A stretch of DNA of 45,270 nt from Hymenopellis radicata (GCA_015501595.1 JADNRX010000417.1:1-45270); one strand, 5' to 3'. Numbered from the stretch's first letter, positions 10,804 through 21,935 are shown. The notes: a model not told the origin generated them from the sequence alone. A program made the numbers and translations.

Positions 10804-12318
10804 TCAATGGCCACCGCCACATACAACTTCGATTTTCAACGTAATTCGTTTAAGAGGTGTGTCGGCCAGCCTATACTGGACTACTTCAACCAGCTTATCG
10901 TCAATGAAGCTGTAATCAAGCGTATTTGCACGGTGGCCATCTAAATTCTGGAGGCGAAGACCGAAATCACCAAGGACAGGGAGAAAACCAGCGTGTTCTT
11001 GTCCCAAATGTTGCACAAGCTGCTTCAAGAGATCATTATGCGCGACATCCCAGTGTTTGGTGAGCCGCATCGAGAAGGACTCGAGAGAAGTCAACGCATG
11101 TAGCGTTGGTATGAGCGAGTCACATAACAGCACATTGCTCATCTCGAGAACAACCAGCGGACAGCGGGAGTGCTGTACCATGGCGCACATAGACGAACAC
11201 ATATCGACTGGGAGATCGGTGAGAGCTTCACCGACTGTGAGGTGGGTTAGACAGGGAAGGGAGAACACTTTGAAGAACACGGGATCGGTGACGGACAGCA
11301 CCTGCACGGATGGTTTAATGGATCGTGTTGTCCCAAGATCATCACTCGTCACCTCGCGAACGGGAGCATAAGTCCAGATGAATGTGTGGAACTTGGATGA
11401 TGACTTCAATGCCGCAATATAATGTGCGCGGACGGAAGGTGTTGGAGGCTCTGAAACCAAATGGCGGTCGTTTTTGATAAGGCACACAAGACGGGTGTAA
11501 GGCAAACGAAAGAATACGTCGCTTGAAAACCCTTTCAGCGTTACCTGCTCAAGTTTCGGTGCCGCTGCGAAAGCATCGAACGAGTCAAGCAGAGAGAACT
11601 CTTCGGGGGTAGGAATGTAACTTGTTATATGGAGGACTCATAGTCTTTGGAATCGACCATGTATCCAAGCGATATCAGTGCTGTTTTCGAGAACGATTTC
11701 CAAAGAGTCCCATTGCTCGGCGCGACTTCTCAATAGCTGACAAGCCGCATGCGCAATGTATTGGTTCCGTACGTGTCCCCTAGAAGGTGAGTAGGACCAG
11801 GAGGGAAGGAGTCGCAAAGCAAGAGGATACTCGTGCGCGCGGCGAAGAGCCACGGACAAACGCGAAAGCAGATTGCTTTCATCCCCATCGTGGAAGATCG
11901 TGTCTGTGATGTGTGACCATATGTGCGAACACAGAGCATCCCCAACCGCGAACCATCTCCGGCAAACGTGCATGGCCCGGCGCAGCTCGGAATGCAGGGA
12001 TAAATAACCCAAGATTCGGGCGAGGATCTCGGAAGGTAGCCGGCGCACGGGGGACAGAAAACCGGTATATTGTGTGTGCATAGTGTCTAAAAGACAAGCA
12101 CGGTCGCGCAGTAGGTCCAGAGAGCGCTCTAGCACCTCTATGACGGCATTTAGTTTCTGCTGCGGTAGTGAGAGGGAGTGTAAATATTCGCATATCACGG
12201 GAGTTTGCAAGGGAGACGGGGGATCGTTGTGGTTAAGAAGCTCTGAGACGGTGGGATCATGCGATAAGGCATTTATCCAATCCAAGGGAGCAATCTGCTC
12301 TGCGACGTTCAACGCCAT
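10804..12318 (-). pseudogene. F-box/LRR-type protein with one in-frame stop codon
   Basis: From the ATG at 12318 the frame encodes a helical N-terminus (about 45-83) and an F-box (about 88-135: LPSEILARILGYL ... CRRWFAVGDALCSHIW). This is the usual agaric F-box layout, in which the F-box binds Skp1 of an SCF ubiquitin ligase. Codon 227 (11640-11638) is TGA. The same frame then continues without a break to 10804, for 504 residues in all, with alternating hydrophobic Leu-rich segments such as LPCLTHLTVGEAL. The residue at the stop is probably an original Arg (CGA to TGA), since RL-x-VLHI is the common pattern. It is either a recently inactivated gene, a sequencing error or a truncated 226-aa F-box protein. 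No intron around the stop restores the frame. Confidence 0.75.
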
Positions 12319-12845
12319 TGCCTGAACATGTCCGTTATCGGTAATGCTAGCCGTGGAACATAAATTGACTTACCCTTGCAGTAGGTAGACCGTAGAATGT
12401 CCTTCGGGACTAATTCCACAATGTGTAAACAAGCAGCCTGCGTCTCGGATCTCGGCCCGAAGGTGCCGTTCTGACACCGAGTTACCCACATTGCATTGCC
12501 GAGGACGCAATGACCGACATTGAAGCTTCTCGGCTGAGCAGTCAAGGACTGTGCTCCTGGGCCTCGAGGTCTTGTCAACATCTTGTGTTCCAGGAATATC
12601 ATCGGAGTCACCTAATTAAATTGGCGATTCAAAAGACTCGTACGTAGAACAGATCTAGAAGAAGCATAGTAATACAGAGACAATAGCATAGGTAAAGACG
12701 CGATGAGACAAAGATCGCATAGGAGATAGTCAGGAAAGAAATGTGTATGTCGTACACTAGACTCACGACCACTGCAGTGATAAGAGCCGGTGAGTGGGCT
12801 CAGGTTATAATCTGAACCAGACCTCACATGTTCGAGGCAGCATGA
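12319..12845. other. Intergenic, containing the 3' flank of the duplicated HMG unit
   Basis: The block at 12680-12780 (CATAGGTAAAGA..., CATAGGAGATAGT) matches 17620-17710, on the 3' side of HMG copy 3. This marks the left edge of the segmental duplication at about 12640. At 12780-12830, sequence still matching the coding C-terminus of HMG copy 3 (SDYNLSPL in frame) lies beyond the stop of copy 2. The right-hand 300 bp would be the F-box promoter side. Confidence 0.6.
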
Positions 12846-13416
12846 TCACAATCCATCGAAAAGGGAGAGCTGAGACAAAAGACCGCCAACGTCCTCCTCA
12901 GCAGCCGCCGGAGATGCGTACTGAATCGCGCCTTGCGCATCAATAACAAATAGATGGTCCGTCTCCACACTCCACTTCAAGGCATACTTTGCGGGCCCTG
13001 GCTTCTCAGACTTCCTTGCTCTCGGGAACCGCTTCTTCCAGAGGTCCTTCTCCGCCTCAGCCAGCATCTCATAGTGGCCCTGCTCCGCCCCGCTGAGAGC
13101 CCGCCAGCGTTCACCGGCTTCCTTTGAAATGGAAGCCTTAGAGCGTGTGACGCTTAATTTCTTCGCCTCCATATAGACCTGGTCGCGGAGAATGATGAAG
13201 GCATTCCTAGGGCGCGAAGGAACGTAGTTGTGGGGAAGGAGGTTCCTCTTGGACGCCGCGGAATGGGGGAGCAAGTTCGATCGCAGCTGGCGCGGTGATG
13301 GGATTCGTGGGCCAGGCAGTGCTGAAGGTAGAAGGTGCGGTCTTAGCCGCCACATTTCGGACCGATCTATGCGTGACGACAGGCGCTACTTTGGTAGACG
13401 TTCTGTAGGCAGGCAT
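12846..13416 (-). pseudogene. HMG-box gene, frameshifted and shortened (copy 2)
   Basis: The ATG at 13416 opens a frame like copies 1 and 3 (MPAYRTSTKVAPV...). Near 13255-13265 one extra base relative to copy 3 (GGAATGGGGGAGC versus GGAAGGGGGCGC) moves the HMG box into a different frame. That second frame contains the full box: NYVPSRPRNAFIILR, ISKEAGERWRALSGAEQ and YEMLAEAEKDLWKKRFP. A conserved tail follows (DHLFVIDAQGAIQYA), then an early stop at 12846. Copy 3 continues for another 100 residues, and remnants of that continuation are still legible at 12780-12830. The HMG box itself is better preserved than in copy 3. It may be a pseudogene, or the shift may be a sequence error. Confidence 0.72.
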
Positions 13417-14300
13417 GATTGTGAACAAGATGAAAGGGTGAGCGTGCACAAGTGACAGCACAACTGTCAACTGACGCGCGAGGTGATGTGTGGACAGAAT
13501 AGCACGACGCCGCCTTTATAGCCATTGTCACGGCTGCCAACCCTTGAGGGTCGCAGTGGACTGAACTATGGGAATTGCTGAATTAGGCAGACATTGGTTT
13601 TGCGGTTGCCGTTTGTATCTGGCACCGAGAGCAGAACGCCTACCCACCCACAGTACACGAATACAGCCATGCATAGGGTTTTATGATATCAGGAAACTGT
13701 ACGGTGTGAATACGATGATGTGCATTACCAGTAACCAGTGTGGCGCACGCGATTCCAAATGCGGCTGCGTCCGGGCCTTTGTTCCTTTACGAGGCCTTCA
13801 TTTGTCATCTGCTCAACAAGACCATCGTGAGTATCACAGAGCATCACAGTTTGGCAATCGAACATACCATTGAAAAGGATAGATTCTTCAGTCCGAGTCC
13901 GAATCTGTCCTGTTTATCTCAGCTTAGGAAAATGATGAAGACCGGGGAAGAACTCACGAGTCAATGAATGCCTCAGGCTACTGAACGCCGCCCAGGCGAC
14001 CTCAAAATTTGAACTCGACGATGCAAAATTAGGACCGCGTTGGCACCGTTGGAAGAAATGCGTGAACAATAGAAACCAAGCCCAGTGCAAGGCAAGGAAA
14101 GCGCCGATCGTTACAAATATCAGACTTGGTGCAGACTTGAAAAGCGGTCGTGGTCGAACAGAGGAAGTTACACGTGGAAAATGAATAATTGTTCAAGAGT
14201 TCAGGAAATTACAATGAAATCGAAATAGAAAAATAACCGTATCATAACAATCTGTGGTATATTAAATTGGAACCAAACTCATCTGTTAACATCGACAGAT
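13417..14300. repeat. Flank between HMG copy 2 and GH5, part of the duplicated unit
   Basis: The parts at 13500-13800 and 13850-13975 match 18790-19080 and 19155-19255 block for block. The rest (13980-14280) is non-coding and holds the 3' UTR of the GH5 gene. No independent gene is seen. Confidence 0.65.
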
Positions 14301-16547
14301 TTATCGTCTTCGATGAGCATCAACACTCGGCGGAGTAGGTGCAGCAGCTGCATCTCCACCGCATCCAGTTGGTATCGCGGCGCCGTTGGCATCCCAAGGA
14401 TCGGGATAGGCACATCCGGGTATCGGTGTAGGCGCAAGACCCGTATCCTGCGTGTCATACCAACGGCCGACCTGAGTCGCCCCAGAAGTATCCGTCGGAC
14501 CAGGTAAGGTATGTACGGTCCCAGTCGACGTGTATTGCGGAAGCTCGCCGGCGGGGACATCAACACCGCTGATCTGCGCAGGCGGCCAAGGTGTCCCAGC
14601 AGCTGCAGCGGTAATGGTACCAGCACCAGGCCCTCCAGTCATATACGGCACGTAGTTTCCATCGAACTCGGGAATGGCGCCGCACTTCCCAGCGGCTTGA
14701 CGAGGATCTTTGAGAATCCAACCGCCCTCCAAACCGAGCTGGTACGACCAAAGAGGAGCCTGAACGGATCCGGCGGTGGAGTTGCCGATCTTCCACGTCC
14801 AAAAGAAAAAGTCCTTCAGAGCATCCATCTGCGCAGCGTTGAACGCTGCTACACCGGCCTTGGTCGAATCGTCCCACGTGGTAGCGTCCTCCCATGCACC
14901 GCAGTCGTCTGCGTAGCTGTGAGTGCCACCGACTCCAGTGAGGAAGAGGCCACAATCGTTATATCCGTTGCTCCATTCACCAGCATAGGTGAAGCCGAAT
15001 GTCCCAGAAAGTCGGACTATTTCTGTAGCCCATCCACATGCTGTGCCGACCCAAACGCCACCAGCATCGGCGCCCGTGCCTGTGGCGATAGGATCCTCAA
15101 AGGTCGAGCCGCTGAAGGAGGTGTATGGATGTCTGTCGAGGACGACACGATCGCTGCCAGCAAGGAATGCGTCCCATCGTGTCCCATTGGGCTCGAAGCC
15201 ATCGTGTATCGAGATGTAGAACCCTTTGCCCTCTCCAACGCCAGTGATACCACGAATCATGTCATGAGCTTCACGATAGAATGAGGTGAGTGCATCACGA
15301 CCAATCGTATTGATAATGGCTTCGTTCATGATGCCGAACATTTGTACAACGTCCTGATATTCGGGTTGGGATACAAATTCAGTGATGATCCTGATGTAGT
15401 TGAGGGCGCGTTGAGCGTTGGCGATACCCATAGGGCCGTGCAGGAAGTTGACTTGGCCGGTCTTTCCGGAGTGGTTATAACCTGGCAGGCGGACATCAGC
15501 GTAAACGCATCGTGTAGTTTGAGGTGCAAAACAAACTTACCATTCTGCGATCCTGGAATAGTCTGAAGGTCGAGGTTGACGCGAATGCCGTACTTTCGTG
15601 CCCACGAAAAAGCTTCGAGGATATACCTTGAGGAAATGGATCAGTACGCGACTCCGAGATACAAATGAATCAGACGTACTTCCAGCAAACTTTATCCAGG
15701 AACGGTTCTCCGTCCCACTTGTCGATTGCCCAGAATGGTATGGGAAGACGAACCCAATTAAGACCAGCCCCAGCAATCTCGGCGAAATCCTTCTCAGTCT
15801 AAAAAGAAGATTAGTAAAATGTCGAATCACAAAGGAAAGACGTACGATAAATGTTCTGTAATGTTCCTCCAGTTGACCAAGACCGCCACCGGCTGTATCC
15901 GCGGCCATAGCTTCGCTGAGACTCCATTCATCTAGTGCAGTGGGATACTTCTGGAAAAGAGCTGGGCTAATGAAGGGTTCCAGAACAAACCAGCCACCGA
16001 GGTTAACACTAAAACATGAATAAGACTTGGGAAGATTAACGAAAAGGTGAAGATGTACCCAAAAATGCGATCCTTGCCATACGTCCATGACTCGTTAAGC
16101 GCCGGTGTCCAGCTGTTCGGTTTGGCGCCACTTGCAAAGGGATCGGAAGGATCTGAGACCCAGAATCCTCCGAACTGGTTGCTGTAGGCGAATGTGGATC
16201 CATCCTCCAATGTCACCTGCGAACCGTCTCCGCCGGTGATGGCACCCGTCGCAGAGGGAACTGTCCCATCTCCAGTATGGCCGTTATCTGAGCCGTTACC
16301 TGTGGTAGAGTTCGCCTTCTTGGTCACAGACAAGTAAACTTTGGCGACGATGACGAGGATGAGGGCTGCCACGAGGCAGACAAGTAAGAAGGCGAAACCG
16401 CGAAGTTTCTTTTGTGCAAGCCTAGTGGTGCGGTGGCCATCACGCTCTGATTTCGGTTGAGTTTGTCGGGGAAGACACCTGCGAATAGTAAGAGTCCTGC
16501 GAATAGTAGGAGTGCTGGTCGATGGTGGAAGCTCGGGAGGGAGACAT
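14301..16547 (-). CDS. Membrane-anchored GH5 exo-1,3-beta-glucanase, 5 exons, possible N-terminal frameshift
   Basis: Exons: 16547-16059, 16008-15846, 15798-15680, 15626-15541 and 15481-14301. A cytosolic Ser/Tyr/Gln-rich head is followed by one transmembrane helix (FAFLLVCLVAALILVIVAKV) and a Gly/Thr linker, then a GH5 barrel. Barrel motifs are VNLGGWFVLEPF, WVRLPIPFW, VNLDLQTIPGSQNG, FGIMNEAI (acid/base Glu) and YAGEWSNGYNDC (nucleophile Glu). This pattern fits subfamily GH5_9, which trims beta-1,3-glucan in the cell wall, with a type II anchor. The summed exons are one base over a multiple of three. The ATG at 16547 is in a different frame from the transmembrane helix. Comparison with the remnant at 19.4-19.7 kb puts an indel at 16450-16470. 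Otherwise the catalytic part is complete. It lies next to HMG copy 2 in a duplicated unit. Confidence 0.85.
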
Positions 16548-17751
16548 GGTCATGAAATGAGCACGCCAACGGGTTGAAGGGAAGAGAGAATGAAATATGC
16601 AGGCGTTCGAATGGTGCTTATAAGTGTCGATCATTGTGAGATATCTGCCCGAAAACATGAACATCTCGGAGGTTCTGTCTTGTGTGAGGGAGGCTTCAGG
16701 TAAGATAGAAGTATGCCCTTAAACAGTGTCTGTGTCACCGATTCGGGTTGGGTAAGAGAAGACATGGCCCGGATTGAAAGACAAGTGTTCTGTTCCTCTT
16801 GATAGGAGTCATGGGGCTCGAATTCCTGGAGCACAACAGCTACTGGGGAAGATGAGTCGTGAATCAGAGCTCTGACGCAAAACTCGCATACCAAACACTC
16901 GCTCCACAGTTTCAGAAGAGAAGGATTCCTTGTCGCGGTCGCATTTAAAGGGGTCATCGAAGGCAGAATTATAGTGAAGACTAGGAGTCCATTTTGTAGA
17001 AGGCGCCAGCGGAGTCTAGTACAAGGCGGTGAATGTGTAGCGTGGAGGAGATGGGCGTTACAACCGGTACGAGAAATTAAATCCGTAATTGCCTATCCAC
17101 CGCGCCAGCCTTTCCGGACCAAACGCAATGCAAGAACTTCCTATGTCGACGTGTTCCGCTTTTGTTGCTCTCGAGTCTCGGCGCGGCTCACGAGATTGTC
17201 GGACTGCTACATCGCGTTCCAGTACAGTCGTCAATACACGTTCAAGGATCTCTTCATGTTCCTATCCGCCGAGCGTCGTGCCCATCAAGGCGCTTCTGTC
17301 AACACTGCACCGTTGAACTTGGTGTCCATGATGGTAAGAGGAAGGTGTGTGACGTCATCCGACCCGTCCATCTTGTCGTGTTAGCTGGCCTACACTTATT
17401 TCGACTCGTGTTGTCCTCTAGAACAACTTGATATCTCTTCTCGTTCGCCGAGTACTGTGGTCGCATAAATCTTGATTTTCCTCTTCTTCTACGGGCCTAC
17501 GGCGACCGCAAAATCACTGCTCTCTCGCGGATAGCGTTCATGAGACCTCAGTATGGCTTGTACATTTGGAACATGTACGTACAACAGATAGAGCGTGGAA
17601 TTCCGAGTCGGTCAACAGCATAGGTAAAGATACGATGAACAAGATAACATAGGAGATAGTACTAGTAAGGTTGAAAGGAATGCGTATATCGTACTATGAT
17701 AGGATAATGAGTGGTATGCAAGTGAGGAAGGCATAAATAGGCCGTAATAAA
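16548..17751. other. GH5 5' flank and spacer to the second duplicated unit
   Basis: 16780-17160 matches 19690-20080 (for example GAAGGATTCCTTGTCGCGGTCGC and TTTTGTAGAAGGCGCCAGCG in both), so it belongs to the duplication. 17160-17450 has an open plus-strand frame with a possible intron, but no domain I recognise. From about 17620 the sequence matches the 3' flank of HMG copy 2 and starts the second unit. Confidence 0.6.
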
Positions 17752-18703
17752 TTAGTCGCTGAAGAGCACCGAGGTGGTGTGGAAGGGAGGCACTTGGATC
17801 TGCGCCATATTACGAGTAAGTAGACGAACATAAATAAAGAACAAAGCCACGTACCGTAGCGTCACCATGATCTATCGCCTCACGATCCTCGTCTGGTTCC
17901 GTGTACGAGAGGAGCCTCGGAACAATGAGTGGACTCAGATCATAATCTGAACCAGAGCTCGCCACAGGATCACGATCCATGAGATCGTCATCGACAGGCG
18001 GAGCACAATCCATGAGCCCGTCATCGACAATTGAGAGCTGAGCCCGAAGACCGCCAACGCAGTTGGACGACTCCGCGGAGAACCCGAGATCTGCGGTTAC
18101 GAGCGCGAAAAGAGGGTATGGGAAGTACGTATAGTCCATAACGCCCATATAACTCTGACCATCCACCTCATAGGGAACAAACATCGGCGCATCGTCAACA
18201 GGCATCGGCGCGTACTGAATTGCGCCTTGCGCATCAATAACGAAGAGATGGTCCGTCGCCACACTCCAATGCAGCGCAAATGGAAATCTCGGCCGCTTGT
18301 AAGACTCCCTTCCTTCCGGGAACCGCGTCTTTTGGAGGTCCATCTCCGCTTTAGCCAGTAACTCGTAGGGGCGCCTCTCCTCCTGGCTGAATTCCATCCA
18401 GAGTTTACAGGCCTTCTTCATAATGGACTCTGTAGGGCGTGCGGGGTGTGATGTCTTCGACTCCAAGAAGAAATGGGTGCCGAAGATGTTAAGGGCATTT
18501 CTAGGGCATGGAGGAACATAGTTGTATGGGAGGAGCTCCCTCCTGGACGCCGCGGAAGGGGGCGCAAGTTCGATCGCAGCTGGTGGCGTGATGGGATTGG
18601 TGCGGCGCCTAGTTGAAGGCGTGGTCTTGGCTGGCTTCACGTCTCGCGGCGATCTACGCATGACGCGAGCTACTTTGGCGGCGAGTGTTTTGTAGGGATG
18701 CAT
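17752..18703 (-). CDS. HMG-box domain protein (copy 3, full length)
   Basis: Exons are 18703-17855 and 17799-17752, joined by an intron 17854-17800 (GTACGT...GCGCAG), giving 298 aa. The start at 18703 aligns with the ATGs of copies 1 and 2. The N-terminus is basic, with an HMG box at about 61-130 (YVPPCPRNALNIF ... KACKLWMEFSQEERRPYELL ... RFP). A tail follows with DHLFVIDAQGAIQYA and an acidic Asp-rich C-terminus ending in PPFHTTSVLFSD. HMG boxes bend DNA, so a nuclear role is likely. The box departs from consensus: an aromatic Phe/Arg pair is altered to NIFGTH. DNA binding may be weakened. It is the only one of the three copies that reads through. Target genes are unknown. Confidence 0.72.
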
Positions 18704-19385
18704 GGTGTGAATAAGATGAAAGTGTGAATGTGCTGTGCAAGTTAAAGGTGGGTATGCGCGGGGTCTGAGGAAGAGGAATGTGTCTGGAAAAATCACGACG
18801 ATGCCTTTATAGCCATTGTCACGGTCGAGGGTCTCCGCTCAGTCCACAGTGAACTGGACCATGGGAATTACCAAATTAGGCGGACAATGATTTCGTGGTT
18901 GCCGTCCACCGAGAGCAGAACGGCCACCCACAGTACGCAGACACGGCCATGTGTAGAGTTGGCTGAATCGGAAGGCTGTACAGGTCCAGGGCGAATACGA
19001 TGTTGGCGGATTGACCAATGTGTGGCGCAGGCAATTCCGAATGCAGCTGCGTCCGGGCCATTGTTCGTTTACGCCACTGAGAAATTGAAGTAGGGTCCTT
19101 CGTTTGTCATCTGCTGAACAAGACTGTCGTGAGTGTCAGAAGGCATCACGGTAACTCGAACATACCATTGGAAAGGATAAACTCGTCAGCCCGACATTCA
19201 TTGTGTTTGTGAAAACGATGATGACCGGGGCAGAAGTTTCAAGTCAATGAAGACTTTGGGCGATGAACGCTGCCCAGGCATCAAATTAAGAACTCTACGA
19301 TACAGATTTAGGAGCGTGATGTCGCAGTTGAGGAAATCGACGTGAAGCCGAGGCGAGTTTGGGGTAGGGAAAGTGTCAATCATGA
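18704..19385. repeat. Upstream flank of HMG copy 3 (duplicated unit)
   Basis: It matches 13417-14060 in order, with small indels; see the blocks at 18790-19080 and 19155-19255. No gene is seen. The region between HMG and GH5 is about 500 bp shorter than in the first unit because the equivalent of roughly 14080-14595 is missing. Confidence 0.65.
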
Positions 19386-19720
19386 TCAGCTGCTGTGAGG
19401 AAGGCCAGCTGCAGCGGCAATGGTACCAGCACCAGGCAGGCCGTTGTCTGAACTGTTGCCTGTTTAGAAGGCGAACTCGATTTGGTCTTCATCTTCTTAA
19501 TCACAGCGAAGAGATTATGGCGAAGATGATGACGAGGAAGGCTGCAACGCAGGCAAACCAAAAGGCGGGACCGCGTTTCCGTTGCGCAGGCCTAACGGTG
19601 CGGTGGTCATCATACTGTGACTTCGGAAGAACTGTTGTTGACTCGTTTGTAGGGGAATACGTCTGCGAGTAGTTAGAGTCCTGGTCGATGAAGGAGACGG
19701 GAGTAACTGAACTCGAATGC
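19386..19720 (-). pseudogene. GH5 glucanase remnant with about 1.6 kb internal deletion
   Basis: About 35 bp at the left (CAGCTGCAGCGG...GGTACCAGCACCAGG) match the GH5 C-terminal coding region near 14600-14635. They join directly to sequence matching 16278 onward, the linker, transmembrane and N-terminal part. Nearly the whole catalytic barrel is therefore gone. The remaining frame encodes DQDSNYSQTYSPTNES, then KSQYDDHRT and a hydrophobic helix (FWFACVAAFLVIIFAII), corresponding to the head and anchor of the intact gene. There is no start codon at the equivalent position. It shows what the N-terminal frame of the intact gene should look like. Confidence 0.8.
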
Positions 19721-20459
19721 TCAGAGCACAGCAGCTACTGGGTAAGATAAGTCGTGAATCGGAGCCCTGACGCAAAACTCGCATACCAGACAGGATACCA
19801 GACACGCGCTCTACAGTTTCAGAAGAGAAGGATTCCTTGTCGCGGTCGCATTTAAAGGGGTCATCAAAGGCAGACGAAAATTCGGGCCTCAAAGAGTTAT
19901 AGTGAAAATTAGGAGTCCATTTTGTAGAAGGCGCCAGCGGAGTAGGCGGCGAATGTGTAGCGTGGAGGGTAGATGGACGTTACAACCGTTGCAGAAGTAC
20001 CTTACAGTCCACGGAGGTATGAGAAAGTCAATCCGTAACTGCCTGTTCGCCGTGCCAGCCTTCCTGGACGAAACGCAATGGAAGTACATCGCCAAGGAGA
20101 GTGTGTTCGAATGCACGTGCTGGCAATTACTAAGCAGAGTTGAGCGCTGAGCCCTGATTGGTTCTACTTATCTTCTCTCTTCCCCTTAACCAAGTTGTAC
20201 GTTGACGCGTCAAAGGCGCTTTTTGCTTTTGCCCACAAATGAGCAATTCGCAGTGTGTAAAAAGAGAACTGCGGAGAAGGACGGCCAGATCTCCAACGGA
20301 TCCTTTGTTACCTCTCTCTTACACATTTTCTTCCTTTGTGAGCTTTAAGTATTTAACAGTATCTTTCTAACCTTAATCCTGTCTCCATCAGCGTGCATCG
20401 TCTGTGAGTCGGTAATCAGGTATTTTCTTTGCTTTCCCTCTTGCTCTATTCGTTCAGTA
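19721..20459. other. End of the duplicated unit, then the F-box promoter region
   Basis: 19721-20130 matches 16790-17140, the GH5 5' flank. The duplication ends at about 20130. 20160-20459 is the likely promoter and 5' UTR of the next gene, pyrimidine-rich just before the ATG, which is common in fungal promoters. Confidence 0.55.
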
Positions 20460-21935
20460 ATGAAGGCGCAGATGCTCATACTCCGGGCGGAAACTGATAG
20501 CGTCCACGTCTCCATTCACCTCGACGTTCTTTCAATTCTTCCAATCGAAATTCTCACACAGATTTTCAAGCAATATCTGCTACTACATCAGAATGACATC
20601 GCCTCGCAGCGTTTCTGTACTGCACGCCAGTTATTCGCGCTCCGTACCAGTCAATGCACTCTCATGCAAGTCTGCACACTCTGGCGCGATGTCTTCACAC
20701 GCGAGCCATGCCTCTGGACTATCATTCCCATTATTATTCCACAAGGAGTTCCATCACCACCGCAGACGATACGCCAAAAAGCAGGCGAGTTCGTCCGTCG
20801 CCTCCAGGTACGCGTAGCGCGGGCCGATCAAGGCCACTCGGAACTCTCGCAGCAACCACGCATCTATCAACGTATCATCTCCCTTTTCCCCCGTTGCCGT
20901 TCAATTTGTATCTTTTTCGCCGTCTCTGAGTGGCAATCGGACAGTCATACTCGGACTTCTTTGAGTTGGGCGTCATTCGCTGACTTTCTTCGGCCCTATC
21001 CTCAACTCCTGGAGCTGCAGATCGGGATGCAGATACTATATCATTGGTTACGGATGCACGACAACGTGCAGCCTCTAGGATTCCCGGCGGGGCTTCAACA
21101 ATGGACTTCCAAGCTCATCGCGAACGCCCCAAATCTATTATCGCTCCAATTCACTCATAGCATTCCAAATAACATGCGCGACGGCCCCAGTACTCTGGAA
21201 GACCTCGTCGTGCCCGATGTTCGCCTTCGCATTGAAGACCTCATTCGGACGCTCAAGCGTTATCCGCGCCTTCGCGGACTTACTTTGGGGGGCATCCGGC
21301 AGGGGTATTATATCACCCCGTTCGTCCACCATGAATTAACGCACCTCACTCTTGGAAAGGAGAGCGGACTGACAATGAACGATACAGATTTGAATGGCCT
21401 GAGCTTACCCGCGTTAGTGGAATTTCGCATTATGCAGGACGTCCCTTTGTGGCCAAAGCAGCCAACGTTGGACTTTCTTGCGAGATCTCAATGTAAACTC
21501 GTTTCCTATCATGTTCAACTGAGGTTGTTAGACATCTCTGTGCCCAGATTCGATGCAGTGCGCTTGTGCCAGCTGCTTCGTATGCAGCCCTCTCTCGTTC
21601 ATTTCCATGTCTTGTGCTCGGGCGGGACCGCTACTATGGCTCCCAATATGGCCATCGATGCCCTCGCGATCCTGGCGGGTCCAGTGTGCCCTGCGTTGGA
21701 GAATATCTCTCTCCCCGTCTATCCCTCGCAGCTCCCAGCCATCCTGGATATCTTGGAATTTCGGTGTGGAGGGCGGAAAGGAGGAGTAGCGAAGTTGAAG
21801 ACGTGTAATCTGGATATTCGTGGATACGATCCTGCGCCTCATATATGGAACTACCTCGCGTATTTTGAAGCTTGCCAGTTTCCGGTTTCTGTAGTAACGC
21901 GAGACGGCGGTCCTAGTATGTTGTCCACTCAGTAG
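20460..21935 (+). CDS. F-box protein (agaric type), single exon
   Basis: The 491-aa frame starts at ATG 20460 after a pyrimidine-rich leader. The F-box lies at about 24-86: LSILPIEILTQIFKQYLLL, then CTLMQVCTLWRDVFTREPCLW with the typical CxLWRDV and final Trp. The rest alternates hydrophobic and polar segments as in degenerate leucine-rich repeats, for example LLELQIGMQIL and LRGLTLGGIRQG. F-box proteins bring substrates to SCF ubiquitin ligases through Skp1. The substrate cannot be told. Agarics have hundreds of these, often in fast-evolving regions. It is intact, unlike the F-box gene at 10.8-12.3 kb, and on the opposite strand. Confidence 0.82.
   Translation: MKAQMLILRAETDSVHVSIHLDVLSILPIEILTQIFKQYLLLHQNDIASQRFCTARQLFALRTSQCTLMQVCTLWRDVFTREPCLWTIIPIIIPQGVPSPPQTIRQKAGEFVRRLQVRVARADQGHSELSQQPRIYQRIISLFPRCRSICIFFAVSEWQSDSHTRTSLSWASFADFLRPYPQLLELQIGMQILYHWLRMHDNVQPLGFPAGLQQWTSKLIANAPNLLSLQFTHSIPNNMRDGPSTLEDLVVPDVRLRIEDLIRTLKRYPRLRGLTLGGIRQGYYITPFVHHELTHLTLGKESGLTMNDTDLNGLSLPALVEFRIMQDVPLWPKQPTLDFLARSQCKLVSYHVQLRLLDISVPRFDAVRLCQLLRMQPSLVHFHVLCSGGTATMAPNMAIDALAILAGPVCPALENISLPVYPSQLPAILDILEFRCGGRKGGVAKLKTCNLDIRGYDPAPHIWNYLAYFEACQFPVSVVTRDGGPSMLSTQ

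Noticed and set aside
10476..10844. 122-codon plus-strand open frame left of the F-box gene
   Set aside because: It overlaps the 3' end of the F-box frame on the other strand, has no domain signature and no clear start context.
14511..15284. 257-codon plus-strand frame inside the GH5 region
   Set aside because: It is the reverse-strand shadow of the GH5 catalytic exon, whose motifs and splice sites are clear on the minus strand.
16450..16481. 32-bp intron in the GH5 N-terminus (GTGTCT...ATCAG) to fix the frame
   Set aside because: It is shorter than any other intron here, and removing it leads into a frame that misses the transmembrane helix.
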